Shown piece by piece: positions 6,065 through 14,679 of a stretch of DNA of 26,912 bases (position 1 is its first letter; each line of letters starts with the position of its first letter). This stretch comes from JBGUVL01 sp964370395 (GTDB taxonomy: Bacteria; Bacillota_I; Bacilli_A; Erysipelotrichales; Erysipelotrichaceae), in the NCBI GenBank assembly GCA_964370395.1, contig CAYJIZ010000025.1:1-26912 (forward strand), read 5' to 3'. A model generated the notes under the pieces. The model saw only the letters and a list, made by a program, of their open reading frames with translations, ran no database searches and was not told the origin of the DNA. Made by a program: the position numbers and the translations under genes.

Positions 6065-7777
6065 TTATACATTTGTCACAACGATTTGATTGCGTCCATT
6101 TCGTTTGGCTTTGTACATGGCACGATCTGCATTAGCAAACACTTGTTGAAACGTTTCTTTTCGTTTCGCATTGGTAACACCGATACTTAATGATACATGA
6201 ATTCCATTCACATCCATCTTATCCACTTCATGCAAAATTTTATTTGCACTCTCTAATGCTTTTTCACTTAGTGAAGATGGGAAGAAAATCATAAACTCAT
6301 CGCCTCCAATACGACATACATATTTCGTATCGAAACAATTCTTTAATAATACATCTGTCACAGCTAATAAAATATCGTTCCCACGCAAGTGACCATAACT
6401 ATCATTTACATACTTAAAGTCATCAATATCCATAATCATCATCATGCAATTGTCTTCTTTGTTGATAACATTTTGAATATCATTTTGAATGGCTTGCAAA
6501 TGAAATAGTTTTGTTAATGCATCACGTTGTGATAACGAAATCAATTGGTCCATTCGATTCTTTTCATTGGTAACATCTTTCCATATTCCAATGCATTTGA
6601 TCACTTCATCCCCATCATAAATATAGGAACAGTGAATTTCAATCCATCGCCATGTATTGTCTTCTTTGTACAAGCGTACATCGATAATATTTTTCCCTAA
6701 TTTTCCTACCAATAATTCTTTTAACTCTCCAACATCATCCAAATGAATATAGTCTTCTCGTTCTAAGTAATTTAGATAATGTGCTATTTCAATTTCTTCT
6801 AATGGATTAGTAGCAATGTTATCTTTCTTCGCATACTTCAATATACGATCGTTCACAACATCGTATTCAAACATAACATCTGTAATATTTTCAAGCGCAA
6901 TACGATAACGTTCCCGCTCTACGCGTAAACTTATTTGCGAATGCTTCAATTCCGTGATATCCATTAAAATACTATTAATTTTCACGTTCCCAAAACGATC
7001 ACGATATTTTCTACCAGAATCGATTACCCACATCAATGAGCCATCTTTCTTTCGAATACGATATTCCGTTGAATATTCATCACTTTGGCTAAAACAACGA
7101 TCTACATCTGCTAACGCCTTCCCTAAATCAGGAGGATAACATAAGTCAACGGCATTCCCTTTACTCATTTCCATAAACTCATCATAGGTGTATCCTAACA
7201 TACGATACAATCCTTCGTTGACATAGTAATACGTAAATTTCTCATCTTCAATACTTCCCTTTAATCCACAATGTGGATTACTATCAAGCATCTGAATGAT
7301 TTCATTTTTCTCTTTTAATAAACGCAATAGTGTATCATAGGAACGATCGCTTCCTACACTCATTAAACTAGGATTCAAATGATTGCACTCTGCTGTATTA
7401 GAAGTATTAAGGTGCAATACTTTAAACGCATTGTCTACTTTCGTAAAAATAATGGTACAGTGTTGGCTAATTGCATACTCACTTTTATTTAAACCAACAA
7501 TTTTCAAAAAATATGATCCCATAACAACAATCTGTGTTTTACTTTGGGATACTATCTCAAACTTTTCATTTGTTAAAACACAAGATTGAACCGATTGAAA
7601 ACGATCTTGAAAGAATGCACAAATGGATTCCTTGTCTACCATGACTTCCTTGTTGCTAGCACCTATCCAAGTACAGTGTTCATGTAAAAAATCACTTATT
7701 TTATTTATGTTTCTACTAACGTATAAAGTCTTTAAAAAATCATACGCTAGGATGTATGCCATTTTTGTGTTAGTCAC
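6065..7777 (-). CDS. PAS-PAS diguanylate cyclase with SnoaL-like N-terminal domain
   Basis: This soluble protein has about 570 residues. The N-terminal ~130 residues look like a SnoaL/NTF2-type fold (FLHEHCTWIGASNKE and a beta-rich stretch to IIFTKVDNAFKVLHLNTS). Two PAS domains follow (about 165-285 with EYRIRKKDGSLMWV, and about 295-410 with IEIHCSYIYDGDEVIKCIG). The GGDEF domain spans about 415-573 with RIGGDEF at 494-498 and MDIDDFKYVNDSYGH. An RxxD I-site is absent (FDTK at that position). It should synthesise cyclic-di-GMP in response to a cytoplasmic signal. I prefer the GTG at 7775-7777, 8 nt after AGAGG; a GTG at 7784-7786 is too close to the SD, and ATG at 7760-7762 is the other option. 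Confidence 0.88.
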   Translation of the reverse strand: MTNTKMAYILAYDFLKTLYVSRNINKISDFLHEHCTWIGASNKEVMVDKESICAFFQDRFQSVQSCVLTNEKFEIVSQSKTQIVVMGSYFLKIVGLNKSEYAISQHCTIIFTKVDNAFKVLHLNTSNTAECNHLNPSLMSVGSDRSYDTLLRLLKEKNEIIQMLDSNPHCGLKGSIEDEKFTYYYVNEGLYRMLGYTYDEFMEMSKGNAVDLCYPPDLGKALADVDRCFSQSDEYSTEYRIRKKDGSLMWVIDSGRKYRDRFGNVKINSILMDITELKHSQISLRVERERYRIALENITDVMFEYDVVNDRILKYAKKDNIATNPLEEIEIAHYLNYLEREDYIHLDDVGELKELLVGKLGKNIIDVRLYKEDNTWRWIEIHCSYIYDGDEVIKCIGIWKDVTNEKNRMDQLISLSQRDALTKLFHLQAIQNDIQNVINKEDNCMMMIMDIDDFKYVNDSYGHLRGNDILLAVTDVLLKNCFDTKYVCRIGGDEFMIFFPSSLSEKALESANKILHEVDKMDVNGIHVSLSIGVTNAKRKETFQQVFANADRAMYKAKRNGRNQIVVTNV

Positions 7778-8024
7778 GATGAACACCTCTATCCTACGCT
7801 TTAATTATACTCTTTTTTTTGCATACATATAGATAGTTTTCGTCGATTATGAAAGTTTTTTTTCACTTTTTTCGCATTGCGATTATATAATTTGTAAACC
7901 GCTAATCATTTCCTATTTATTTCCATTTTTTGAAAATACATAACTGTTATCGAGCACCAATTTTAGTATCAAATCTATCATTTTTTACCCTTCTTATGAC
8001 ACGAAATAATTACCCTGTTTGAAA

Positions 8025-8058
8025 CAAAAAAAGATCTTAGTACAAGACTAAAATCTTT
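8025..8058 (-). terminator. Intrinsic terminator of lysS
   Basis: On the minus strand AAAGATTTTAGT pairs with ACTAAGATCTTT around a 5-nt loop, with one mismatch, and is followed by a run of Ts. It lies 10 bp after the lysS stop codon. Confidence 0.85.
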
Positions 8059-8068
8059 TCATTATAAT

Positions 8069-9550
8069 CTATTTATTTTTCATGTGAGGGAACAATAACA
8101 CTTCACGAATTGTTGTGCTTCCTGTAAGCAACATCACAAAACGGTCAATCCCAATACCGATTCCACCAGTTGGTGGCAATCCATATTCTAATGCTTCTAC
8201 ATAATCTGTATCCATTTCATTCGCTTCGTCATTTCCTAACTCTTTTTCTTTTAATTGGTTTTCGAAACGTTCTCTTTGGTCGATTGGATCATTTAATTCA
8301 GAGAATGCATTTGCATATTCACTTCCATCAATGAACAATTCGAAACGTTCAGAGAAACGAGGGTCATCCACATTTTTCTTAGCCAATGGCGAAATTTCTA
8401 CTGGATGTCCATAAACAAAAGTAGGTTGTTCAATCTTATCTTCACAGAATTCTTCAAAGAATAAGTTAATAATATGACCTACACCTGTGTGGTGTTTTTC
8501 AACTTCAATGTTGTGTTCTTTCGCTAATGCAATCGCTTCTTCTATACTCATTTGTTGCCAGAAATCCACACCTGTGTTTTCTTTAATTGCATCTACCATA
8601 TGCACTCTTGCGAATGGTGCTTTTAAATGAATTGTTTTACCATTCCATTCAATGTCTGTTGTCCCACATACTTCATGCGCAACGGTTTCCATTAACCCTT
8701 CACATAAGTCCATCATTCCATACATATCTGAGTATGCCAAATACGCTTCTACTGTTGTAAACTCTGGATTATGGTTACGGTCCATTCCTTCATTACGGAA
8801 CAAACGACCAATTTCATATACTCCTTCAAGTCCACCTACGATCAAACGTTTTAATGGTAACTCTGTAGCAATACGTAAATAGAAAGGCATATCAAGTGTG
8901 TTGTGGTGTGTCGCAAATGGACGAGCCGCTGCTCCACCTAAGATTGGTTGTAATACCGGTGTTTCCACTTCCACCATTCCATTTGCATCCAAGTATTTTT
9001 GAATTGCACGAATAATTCTTGGACGTGTTAATGCAATGTGTTTTGCTTCTTCATTCATAATTAAATCAACATATCTTCTACGGTAACGTTCTTCTACATC
9101 ACTTAACCCATGGAACTTTTCAGGTAGTGGACGTAACGCTTTTGTAAGGTGTGTGTATTTTTCTGCTTTTACACTTAATTCACCTGTATTGGTTTTCATT
9201 ACTTCCCCTTCAATTCCAATAATATCTCCGATATCACTTTTCTTGAAGATTTCGTATACATCATCACCAACAATTGGTTTGCTCACATAAATTTGGAACT
9301 TTCCATCCACATCTTGTAAGTGCATAAAACCTGTTTTCCCTTGTCTACGTTTTGTCATAATACGACCAGCAACTTTTACTTTGATTGCCATATCATGTAA
9401 TTCTTCTTTTGTTTTATCCATAAATAAAGCACGTAATTCTCCACTCTTATGAGTACGATCAAAACGTTCTCCAAATGGTTGAATTCCCATTGCTTCTAAA
9501 TCTTTGGCTTTCTCTCTACGAATAACCTCTTGTTCGCTTAATTTTTCCAT
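8069..9550 (-). CDS. lysS: Lysyl-tRNA synthetase, class II
   Basis: The 493 residues match the normal bacterial length. An N-terminal OB-fold that binds the tRNA anticodon (about 55-165; KVKVAGRIMTKRRQGKTGF) is followed by the class II catalytic core. Motif 1 lies near VETPVLQPILGGAAARPF, motif 2 is FRNEGMDRNHNPEFT, and motif 3 is GLPPTGGIGIGIDR near the C terminus. It charges tRNA-Lys with lysine in the cytoplasm. AGGAGG precedes the ATG by 7 nt. Expression is under a T-box leader directly upstream, so the gene should respond to uncharged tRNA-Lys. It is monocistronic, with its own promoter and terminator. Confidence 0.98.
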   Translation of the reverse strand: MEKLSEQEVIRREKAKDLEAMGIQPFGERFDRTHKSGELRALFMDKTKEELHDMAIKVKVAGRIMTKRRQGKTGFMHLQDVDGKFQIYVSKPIVGDDVYEIFKKSDIGDIIGIEGEVMKTNTGELSVKAEKYTHLTKALRPLPEKFHGLSDVEERYRRRYVDLIMNEEAKHIALTRPRIIRAIQKYLDANGMVEVETPVLQPILGGAAARPFATHHNTLDMPFYLRIATELPLKRLIVGGLEGVYEIGRLFRNEGMDRNHNPEFTTVEAYLAYSDMYGMMDLCEGLMETVAHEVCGTTDIEWNGKTIHLKAPFARVHMVDAIKENTGVDFWQQMSIEEAIALAKEHNIEVEKHHTGVGHIINLFFEEFCEDKIEQPTFVYGHPVEISPLAKKNVDDPRFSERFELFIDGSEYANAFSELNDPIDQRERFENQLKEKELGNDEANEMDTDYVEALEYGLPPTGGIGIGIDRFVMLLTGSTTIREVLLFPHMKNK

Positions 9551-9570
9551 CTTGTTTCCTCCTATAGCAT

Positions 9571-9808
9571 AAAAAAACTCTCATCCAACACAAGGGACGA
9601 GAGTTATTCGTGGTACCACCCTAATTCATAGATAAATCGCTTTATCTATCTTAGTGACTATAAATAGTCGATTCGTATCTCGTGAATCAAACGGTTAGCT
9701 CCAAGTCTTTTATTCATTTACTAGTCCACTGTTCTTTCTCACCAACCAAGAACTCTCTTTAAGTTTATCTAGAAACTACTGCACTTTTCATCGCCATCAT
9801 ATAACAAT
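9571..9808 (-). promoter_or_regulatory. T-box leader (riboswitch) of lysS
   Basis: The minus-strand leader contains the conserved T-box core AGGGTGGTACCACG (9609-9622). A Stem I region follows the promoter, with AGAGAG and the apical GGTTGGTG (about 9735-9760). A terminator follows: an 11-bp stem (9576-9586 with 9595-9605, one G-T pair), an 8-nt loop and seven Ts (9571-9577). A candidate lysine specifier (AAA or AAG) lies in ATAAAAG around 9707-9712, where AAGT/ACTT arms could close the specifier loop. Uncharged tRNA would pair with the T-box bulge and prevent termination. The specifier assignment is tentative; the T-box class is not. Confidence 0.93.
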
Positions 9809-9814
9809 GGTTAG

Positions 9815-9843
9815 ATTATAGTAGTTATCTTACCTTTTGTCAA
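9815..9843 (-). promoter_or_regulatory. Consensus sigma-A promoter of lysS
   Basis: On the minus strand TTGACA (9838-9843), exactly 17 nt, then TATAAT (9815-9820). Both hexamers are perfect. Transcription would start near 9808, giving a leader of about 255 nt that contains the T-box. Confidence 0.93.
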
Positions 9844-10049
9844 GAATTCCGTCATAATATCGTAATGAAATAATTTCTATGCTAAATATATAGTAGAATA
9901 TCTTTTGCGAAAGCGAAGTACGCAATGAGAAAACAGGAATGCATACCACAAAATACTTAGCTGCTTATTGTCTTCTTACTTCTTACTAAAGATTTTGAAA
10001 CCATCGCTACACCTACTCTAAAATGCCGTATTCTCGCTGGTATGGCTTG

Positions 10050-10058
10050 TGCTATAAT
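10050..10058 (+). promoter_or_regulatory. Extended -10 promoter for ABC operon
   Basis: TGCTATAAT is an extended -10 with a perfect TATAAT (10053-10058), 40 bp before the first start codon. A poor -35 (ttctcg) is 16 nt upstream. The interval 9850-10050 shows no other gene or structure that I can support. Confidence 0.6.
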
Positions 10059-10098
10059 AGTAATAAATAGTGGGAATGAAGTAAATGGAGGAATGGAT

Positions 10099-10995
10099 AT
10101 GGCAATCGTAGAAGTGAAGAATGTAAATAAGAATTTTGGAAAACAACAAGTATTAAAAAACGTTAGTTTCACTATCGAAGAAAACGAAATCGTTGGATTT
10201 ATCGGACCCAATGGAGCTGGAAAATCAACGCTTATGAAGTGTTTGGCAAGTTTGGTATTCCCTGATAGCGGTGAGATTATCATCAATGGATTCGATTTAC
10301 ATAAGCAACGTGAAAAAGCCCTTTCTAGTATTTCTGCGATGATTGAAAACCCTGGTGTGTTTCCTTCGTCTAGCGGATACGAAAATCTAATGTACTTTGC
10401 GAAAATGCAAAACATTTCAAAGGAACGCGTAGAGGAAGTCATCGCGTACACAAAACTAGGAGATAAAATCAACAAGAAAGCAGGACAATACTCTTTGGGA
10501 ATGAAACAGCGATTAGGATTAGGCATTGCTTTGTTGAGTAAACCTAAGTTTTTAATATTGGACGAACCTACCAATGGACTAGATCCTCGTGGAATTATGG
10601 AACTAAGAGAAGAACTTCGCTTCTTAGCCAAAAATGAGAACATCTCTATTTTGATTTCTTCACATCAATTAGGTGAAATCGAAAAAGTTGCTGACCGTAT
10701 CATATGTATTAATAAAGGAGAATTACTAGCTACACCGAAGCAGTTGCATCAATTTGATGCTTACCGCATTCTTATCGAAGCGGAAGACATTGAAAAAGCT
10801 ACTGCACTAACTTTAGAGGGAGCTCGTATTCATTGGGAAAAAAACGAAGCAAAAATACAGTTTACTTCCCTGTCTTTATTAAATGATTATTTGGCATTGC
10901 TACTAAAACATAATGTACGTATTCAAGAAGTATGCAAAGATGTTGTCGATATCGAAAGTGTGTATAACAAAATATTTGGTGAAAGCACATGTTAA
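10099..10995 (+). CDS. ABC transporter ATP-binding protein (BcrA-like family)
   Basis: The protein has 298 residues from the ATG at 10099, chosen because GGAGG lies 7 nt upstream; the ATG at 10093 is too near that SD, and the frame open from 10042 has no SD. The single nucleotide-binding domain has Walker A GPNGAGKST (about 36-44), signature YSLGMKQR (a common variant of LSGGQ in drug and lantibiotic exporters), Walker B LILDEPTNGLDP and the H-loop ISSHQLGEIE. A C-terminal ~80-residue accessory domain follows. It powers export by the two permeases encoded next; the start of the first overlaps its stop by 7 bp. The substrate is unknown; antimicrobial peptide or lipid export is typical of this family. 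Confidence 0.92.
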   Translation: MAIVEVKNVNKNFGKQQVLKNVSFTIEENEIVGFIGPNGAGKSTLMKCLASLVFPDSGEIIINGFDLHKQREKALSSISAMIENPGVFPSSSGYENLMYFAKMQNISKERVEEVIAYTKLGDKINKKAGQYSLGMKQRLGLGIALLSKPKFLILDEPTNGLDPRGIMELREELRFLAKNENISILISSHQLGEIEKVADRIICINKGELLATPKQLHQFDAYRILIEAEDIEKATALTLEGARIHWEKNEAKIQFTSLSLLNDYLALLLKHNVRIQEVCKDVVDIESVYNKIFGESTC

Positions 10996-12155
10996 GCCTT
11001 CAAGTAATCAAAGCGGAAATAAGACGTAATGTGAAAAACAAACGTTTGCTTATTATGATTATTACGTTTTTGTGTTTCTTTACTTTTGTTTATGGAAGTG
11101 CCATTTCCACAATGAATAGAAAACAATATGACGAAAAATTAAGCATCCCTTTTATCTTTAATGTTTCCCAACAAAAAGCAACACAATTAGAATTTGAGAT
11201 TCAACATACACCTGCGGACCAAGAACGTCCTGGGTTACGTCAAGAGTTCGAGTTATGGATGGCATTATTAGACAACTATAAAACTTGGACCTATGAACAT
11301 ACACAACTGTCTTATTATGGTTGGGAAAATGCAACAAAGGCAATACATGATTTCAATCAATTACTCTATGAGGGATTTGAAACAAAGGTATACCAAGATG
11401 AATTCAAATCACAAGGTTATACAAAACAAGTTGCCAAAGCTAACATGGATTATTATCGTTATTTTTTAGACCATAATATTCAACCCTATACCAATGACTC
11501 GCAACCAAACTTCGCGAATTTCATTACGTTGTTATTACGCGACAATGCCTTCTTTCTATTTCTCATTATCGGATGTATTTTTACCATTCAATTAATTAGT
11601 TACGATTACGATTCAAGCACATACAAAATACAATTCAGTGCACCAATAAGCAGAAACAAGTTTGTGATGTCAAAAATTATAGCTTCGTTCTCACTGCTAC
11701 TGATTGCTTTTCTTATCGCACTAGTATTATTTGCTGCCTTACCTATCTCACAGTATGGACTCGGTAACTTTCAATATCCTTACTTAATTGATAACCAAAT
11801 GGCAACCTATGCAACAACCACTGTATTAGCTATTGTATTAGCCATCGCTGTGCTTGCTTTATACTTAGCGATTGCTTATCTTATCACTATCTTCCTGAGC
11901 CAATTTTCCAACGCATTAATTGCGATTGGTTCATTAATGGTCATTGTTTACTTCTTAATTCGCCTTTTGGGTACCACACAATTCTTCGCTTTCATTCCAT
12001 TGTTTTATATTACGCCTTTTACGATTGCGATGAACGCATACCCACTACATTATGGCATTTGCTTACTATTAACCATAGCCGCAACTTTACTAATCTTAAC
12101 TCTTTGCGCTTACCAGATGAAACGCAAAGATTTGAAAGGAAGTGAACTATCATGA
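10989..12155 (+). CDS. ABC-2 type permease subunit (first)
   Basis: This 388-residue membrane protein has one N-terminal transmembrane segment (about 18-40), a large extracytoplasmic region (about 45-190) and five or six C-terminal segments from residue 195 on (FLFLIIGCIFTIQLIS and later). This is the usual shape of ABC-2 permeases. The cytoplasmic coupling stretch after the second segment, QFSAPISRNKFVMSK, is typical. Translation is coupled to the ATPase (7-bp overlap) and to the second permease (ATGA overlap), so the three form one exporter operon. The sequence does not reveal the substrate. Confidence 0.85.
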   Translation: MLSLQVIKAEIRRNVKNKRLLIMIITFLCFFTFVYGSAISTMNRKQYDEKLSIPFIFNVSQQKATQLEFEIQHTPADQERPGLRQEFELWMALLDNYKTWTYEHTQLSYYGWENATKAIHDFNQLLYEGFETKVYQDEFKSQGYTKQVAKANMDYYRYFLDHNIQPYTNDSQPNFANFITLLLRDNAFFLFLIIGCIFTIQLISYDYDSSTYKIQFSAPISRNKFVMSKIIASFSLLLIAFLIALVLFAALPISQYGLGNFQYPYLIDNQMATYATTTVLAIVLAIAVLALYLAIAYLITIFLSQFSNALIAIGSLMVIVYFLIRLLGTTQFFAFIPLFYITPFTIAMNAYPLHYGICLLLTIAATLLILTLCAYQMKRKDLKGSELS

Positions 12156-13546
12156 TGTTAGAAATAAAACACTATTTACGTAAACGTAAATTATGGATTG
12201 CTCTTGTCAGCGTTATTTTATGTTCGGGTTTGCTTTCTTTTGAGTTAGGTGATAACGCACAAATTGAAAGCAAAGAGAACTTTATAAAAAATATTGCTTT
12301 TATGAATTTGGCTTACCAAGCGATGGATGCACAAACAGAAGAAAATATTCAAACGATTGAATTTGATGACAAAGGATTTATGTATTATCCTGATTTTGAA
12401 AATGAGTTCAATACTACCTTAGGTGAAAAAACTGAAAAATTAAGTATGGCGATACAAGAAAACGATCAAAAAAAGGTGAATTCCTTAACTTGTGATATCG
12501 CCTTAATGCAAGCTGATCGAATGTTGTATATAACAGAAGACGATAACTATGGCTTATACAATCGCAATTACTTCAACCATTACGAAGTCATTCAAAAATT
12601 AATAGAAAAACGCGGTTTGCCACGCTATGAAAGAGCCAACCACGATGATGTGATTTATAATTTTTATGGTACAAATGGAATGGATCAAGTACAGTTATTT
12701 CCACTATTTCAATTTAGTGCCCGTTTCTATGATCAATTAGAAAAACAAAACATTGATAAATTAACCTATTCACAGGTGGATAGTGGAACACTCGTTATTC
12801 AGTTTACACGAAGCTTATTCCCATTCATTCCTATTATCTTAATATCATTATTATTTTTTGATAGCATTAGTGAAGACAGAGACAGTGGTGTATTAAAAAC
12901 TATTTTATCGCAAGCAAAAGCAAGATCTGTTTACTTAAATAAGAAAATCTTAGCCAACTGCATCAGTGCTGTTCTTATCTTTATTGTTCCTTTTTTAGTC
13001 CTATCACTCACACTTGGTCTCTTTGATCAATTCAAGACAATGCAAGCTCCAACCCTAGCGAATGTAGAAGGCGTTACTTCATTTGTCATGTTGGAAAATC
13101 CTATGGCAGATCCAATCGGTGGCGAAATTGTACATGAATCAATTGGAATTTCAGATTACATGGCATTACCTGGACCTTCAGGAAGTCCAAATGGAAATCT
13201 TGATTTTATTCCAATGTGGCAATTCTCATTATTGTGTATTGTCTTAAGTATTTTCATTATACTATTCTGTGTAATGTTGAATACGTTTCTAAATGTTATA
13301 TGCAAAAACAAACTAATGTCATTAATTCTATCAATAGGAATCGTAATGTTAGGGATTGGCTTTGTCAGTGCAAACAACTATGCATTATGGTATGCATTTT
13401 TGCCTTTCACATTTATGAATCCAGTCCATATACTAAGTGGGTTTTATACATATAGTTATCTCAATGGAATCGTGGTGTTATCCATCTATTCCATCATCCT
13501 ATATGGATTAAGTATCTTCTTCTTTAAAAGAAAAGACATTGCATAA
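12152..13546 (+). CDS. ABC-2 type permease subunit (second)
   Basis: A 464-residue partner of the preceding permease with the same layout. It has an N-terminal membrane segment (about 14-28), an extracytoplasmic region (about 30-220) and a membrane domain of about six segments. The coupling region SEDRDSGVLKTILSQAKARSV follows the second segment, and an additional extracytoplasmic loop lies near 300-350. The start overlaps the previous stop (ATGA). The two permeases probably make a heterodimer served by two copies of the ATPase. A clear terminator follows. Confidence 0.85.
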   Translation: MMLEIKHYLRKRKLWIALVSVILCSGLLSFELGDNAQIESKENFIKNIAFMNLAYQAMDAQTEENIQTIEFDDKGFMYYPDFENEFNTTLGEKTEKLSMAIQENDQKKVNSLTCDIALMQADRMLYITEDDNYGLYNRNYFNHYEVIQKLIEKRGLPRYERANHDDVIYNFYGTNGMDQVQLFPLFQFSARFYDQLEKQNIDKLTYSQVDSGTLVIQFTRSLFPFIPIILISLLFFDSISEDRDSGVLKTILSQAKARSVYLNKKILANCISAVLIFIVPFLVLSLTLGLFDQFKTMQAPTLANVEGVTSFVMLENPMADPIGGEIVHESIGISDYMALPGPSGSPNGNLDFIPMWQFSLLCIVLSIFIILFCVMLNTFLNVICKNKLMSLILSIGIVMLGIGFVSANNYALWYAFLPFTFMNPVHILSGFYTYSYLNGIVVLSIYSIILYGLSIFFFKRKDIA

Positions 13547-13564
13547 ACACAAATCAAGTAACCT

Positions 13565-13590
13565 AACCGCACCACACAGTGCGGTTTTTA
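13565..13590 (+). terminator. Intrinsic terminator of ABC exporter operon
   Basis: A perfect 8-bp GC-rich stem AACCGCAC/GTGCGGTT with a 6-nt loop, followed by TTTTTATT. It starts 19 bp after the last permease gene. Confidence 0.92.
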
Positions 13591-13594
13591 TTAT

Positions 13595-13624
13595 AAAAAA
13601 AGATATGACGTGTGCCATATCTTT
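13595..13624 (-). terminator. Minus-strand terminator, probably the original tRNA-Gly terminator
   Basis: On the minus strand AAAGATATG/CATATCTTT with an 8-nt loop is followed by seven Ts. It ends 1 bp before the left copy of the 27-bp repeat derived from the tRNA-Gly 3' end. The simplest reading is that it terminated tRNA-Gly before the island was inserted between gene and terminator. Confidence 0.75.
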
Positions 13625-13625
13625 G

Positions 13626-13652
13626 CTATTTACATGGAGCGGGTGATCAGAA
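13626..13652. repeat. Left attachment site (27-bp direct repeat of tRNA-Gly 3' end)
   Basis: The 27 bp from 13626 are identical to 22660-22686, including ATGGAGCGGGTGATCAGAA. The shared segment comprises the last 18 bp of the tRNA-Gly(TCC) gene (CCA end, acceptor arm and part of the T arm) plus 9 bp beyond it. Here it is a tRNA fragment without the rest of the gene, as expected for an att site left by a tyrosine integrase. Confidence 0.9.
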
Positions 13653-13778
13653 CACAATGCTTTGATTTCATTCAAAATCATTCATAACCAAAAGGTTAGT
13701 ATTAATAGGTTTTCGTGTGCTGAGTACATGTATAACGCATTATCATTTATTTTAAAAAGTTCATTATATCCATAAAAT

Positions 13779-14153
13779 CTATTTTAAAGGATTCATGGGC
13801 TGATTTAGCATTCTTTTTTTTGCTTCAGCAACAGTTTCTGATTTTGGGTTAGATGCAATTATATACGTTTCAATAATATTTCCATTTTCATCTGATACTA
13901 CAAATTCTGAATTAGGAGGACCACTTATAAATCCTCCTTCAGGTAATTGTAAAACCAATTCCGAATCATCTAAACCACTAAAATATAAATCAAGCCATTC
14001 TTTTGTATATAGCTTATTTTCGTCAACATTGTTTTTAGTTACTGAGGCTTTTGTATGCATTGGTTTAATACTAAGTGCATAAGCAAATAATATTAATGTT
14101 AATATAAAAATACATAAGATTATTTTTTTGTATTCAATTTTCATATAATTCAT
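13779..14153 (-). CDS. Small membrane-anchored or secreted protein, paralogue of the 246-aa protein
   Basis: This is a 124-residue protein. The ATG at 14151-14153 has AAGGAGA upstream, and a good promoter lies at 14237-14265. The N terminus has a basic patch, then a hydrophobic segment (about 10-29, IILCIFILTLILFAYAL), an uncleaved anchor or signal peptide. The rest aligns with the middle of the 246-aa island protein: GLDDSELVLQLPEGGFISGP here against DLSETDLVLELEDGGVITGP there, each followed by a run ending in EAKK or EYKEKK. It lacks the larger C-terminal domain of that protein. I do not recognise the family. A near-identical broken copy lies in inverted orientation at 15838-16077. Confidence 0.75.
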   Translation of the reverse strand: MNYMKIEYKKIILCIFILTLILFAYALSIKPMHTKASVTKNNVDENKLYTKEWLDLYFSGLDDSELVLQLPEGGFISGPPNSEFVVSDENGNIIETYIIASNPKSETVAEAKKRMLNQPMNPLK

Positions 14154-14236
14154 AAATGTTTCTCCTTATTTCAAAAATTTATTTCATTGTTTATTTTTGT
14201 TGAATTGAAATAATAATTTAGACATTCTATATTTTA

Positions 14237-14265
14237 AGTATATGTTGTTCCTATATAGAAGTCAA
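14237..14265 (-). promoter_or_regulatory. Promoter of the 124-aa gene
   Basis: On the minus strand TTGACT (14260-14265), 17 nt, TATACT (14237-14242). It lies about 85 bp before the start codon. It does not contain the direct repeats found before the two other island genes. Confidence 0.7.
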
Positions 14266-14390
14266 TAAGCTAGGCGTGTAATAACATACTATCAATTTGA
14301 TTAATCATTAGAATTTTAGCTCCTTAATTTAGTGTAGTAGACAACCTATATTTTTTAAAAAATAATAAGAATCAAGAGGAGCTTACAAGT

Positions 14391-14531
14391 ATGATACTAT
14401 TTTTATGCTTATATAATGAAATTAATAAAGTTTTTAAAATGGCGAATTTAATTCACTTCCTTTGGCAAATTAAAATTAGAGAAGTTATTGTTAGAGTGAC
14501 TTTAGGGGAGCACTTTATTATATGTTACTAA
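14391..14531 (+). CDS. Possible 46-residue small protein
   Basis: An ATG preceded at 9 nt by AGAGGAG opens a 46-codon frame ending in TAA at 14529-14531. The product is hydrophobic at both ends (MILFLCLYNEINKVFK; HFIICY at the C terminus) with a basic middle (LWQIKIREVIVRV). No relative is recognised. The SD and the frame are the only support; the frame may be fortuitous in such AT-rich DNA. Confidence 0.3.
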   Translation: MILFLCLYNEINKVFKMANLIHFLWQIKIREVIVRVTLGEHFIICY

Positions 14532-14679
14532 AAAAAATTTTAGAGTTTTCACATACAATAAGAGTTCTCTATACTTTAAAAATCCTAAAAAAAGGAGATT
14601 ACTATAAGTGTTTCTACCCAATAATAATTTCCTTTCAAACAACCTAATTTCAAAAAATCAAGAAATTCATAAGCAATTA

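Larger units (their letters stand above)
14154..14679. other. AT-rich intergenic region with one promoter and one mini-ORF
   Basis: Apart from the promoter at 14237-14265 and the possible small ORF at 14391-14531, only short A/T runs and an imperfect AGCTCCT/AGGAGCT inverted pair (near 14309 and 14377) can be seen. No convincing terminator for the downstream end of the 246-aa gene is visible here. Confidence 0.6.

Noticed and set aside
7787..8024. Intergenic region between lysS terminator and PAS-GGDEF gene
   Set aside because: A TATAAT-like box on the minus strand (7804-7809) has no good -35 or TGN extension, so I did not list a promoter.
9957..10643. Long minus-strand frame opposite the ABC ATPase
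   Set aside because: It mirrors the Walker and signature-bearing ATPase gene, has no SD and shows no family features.
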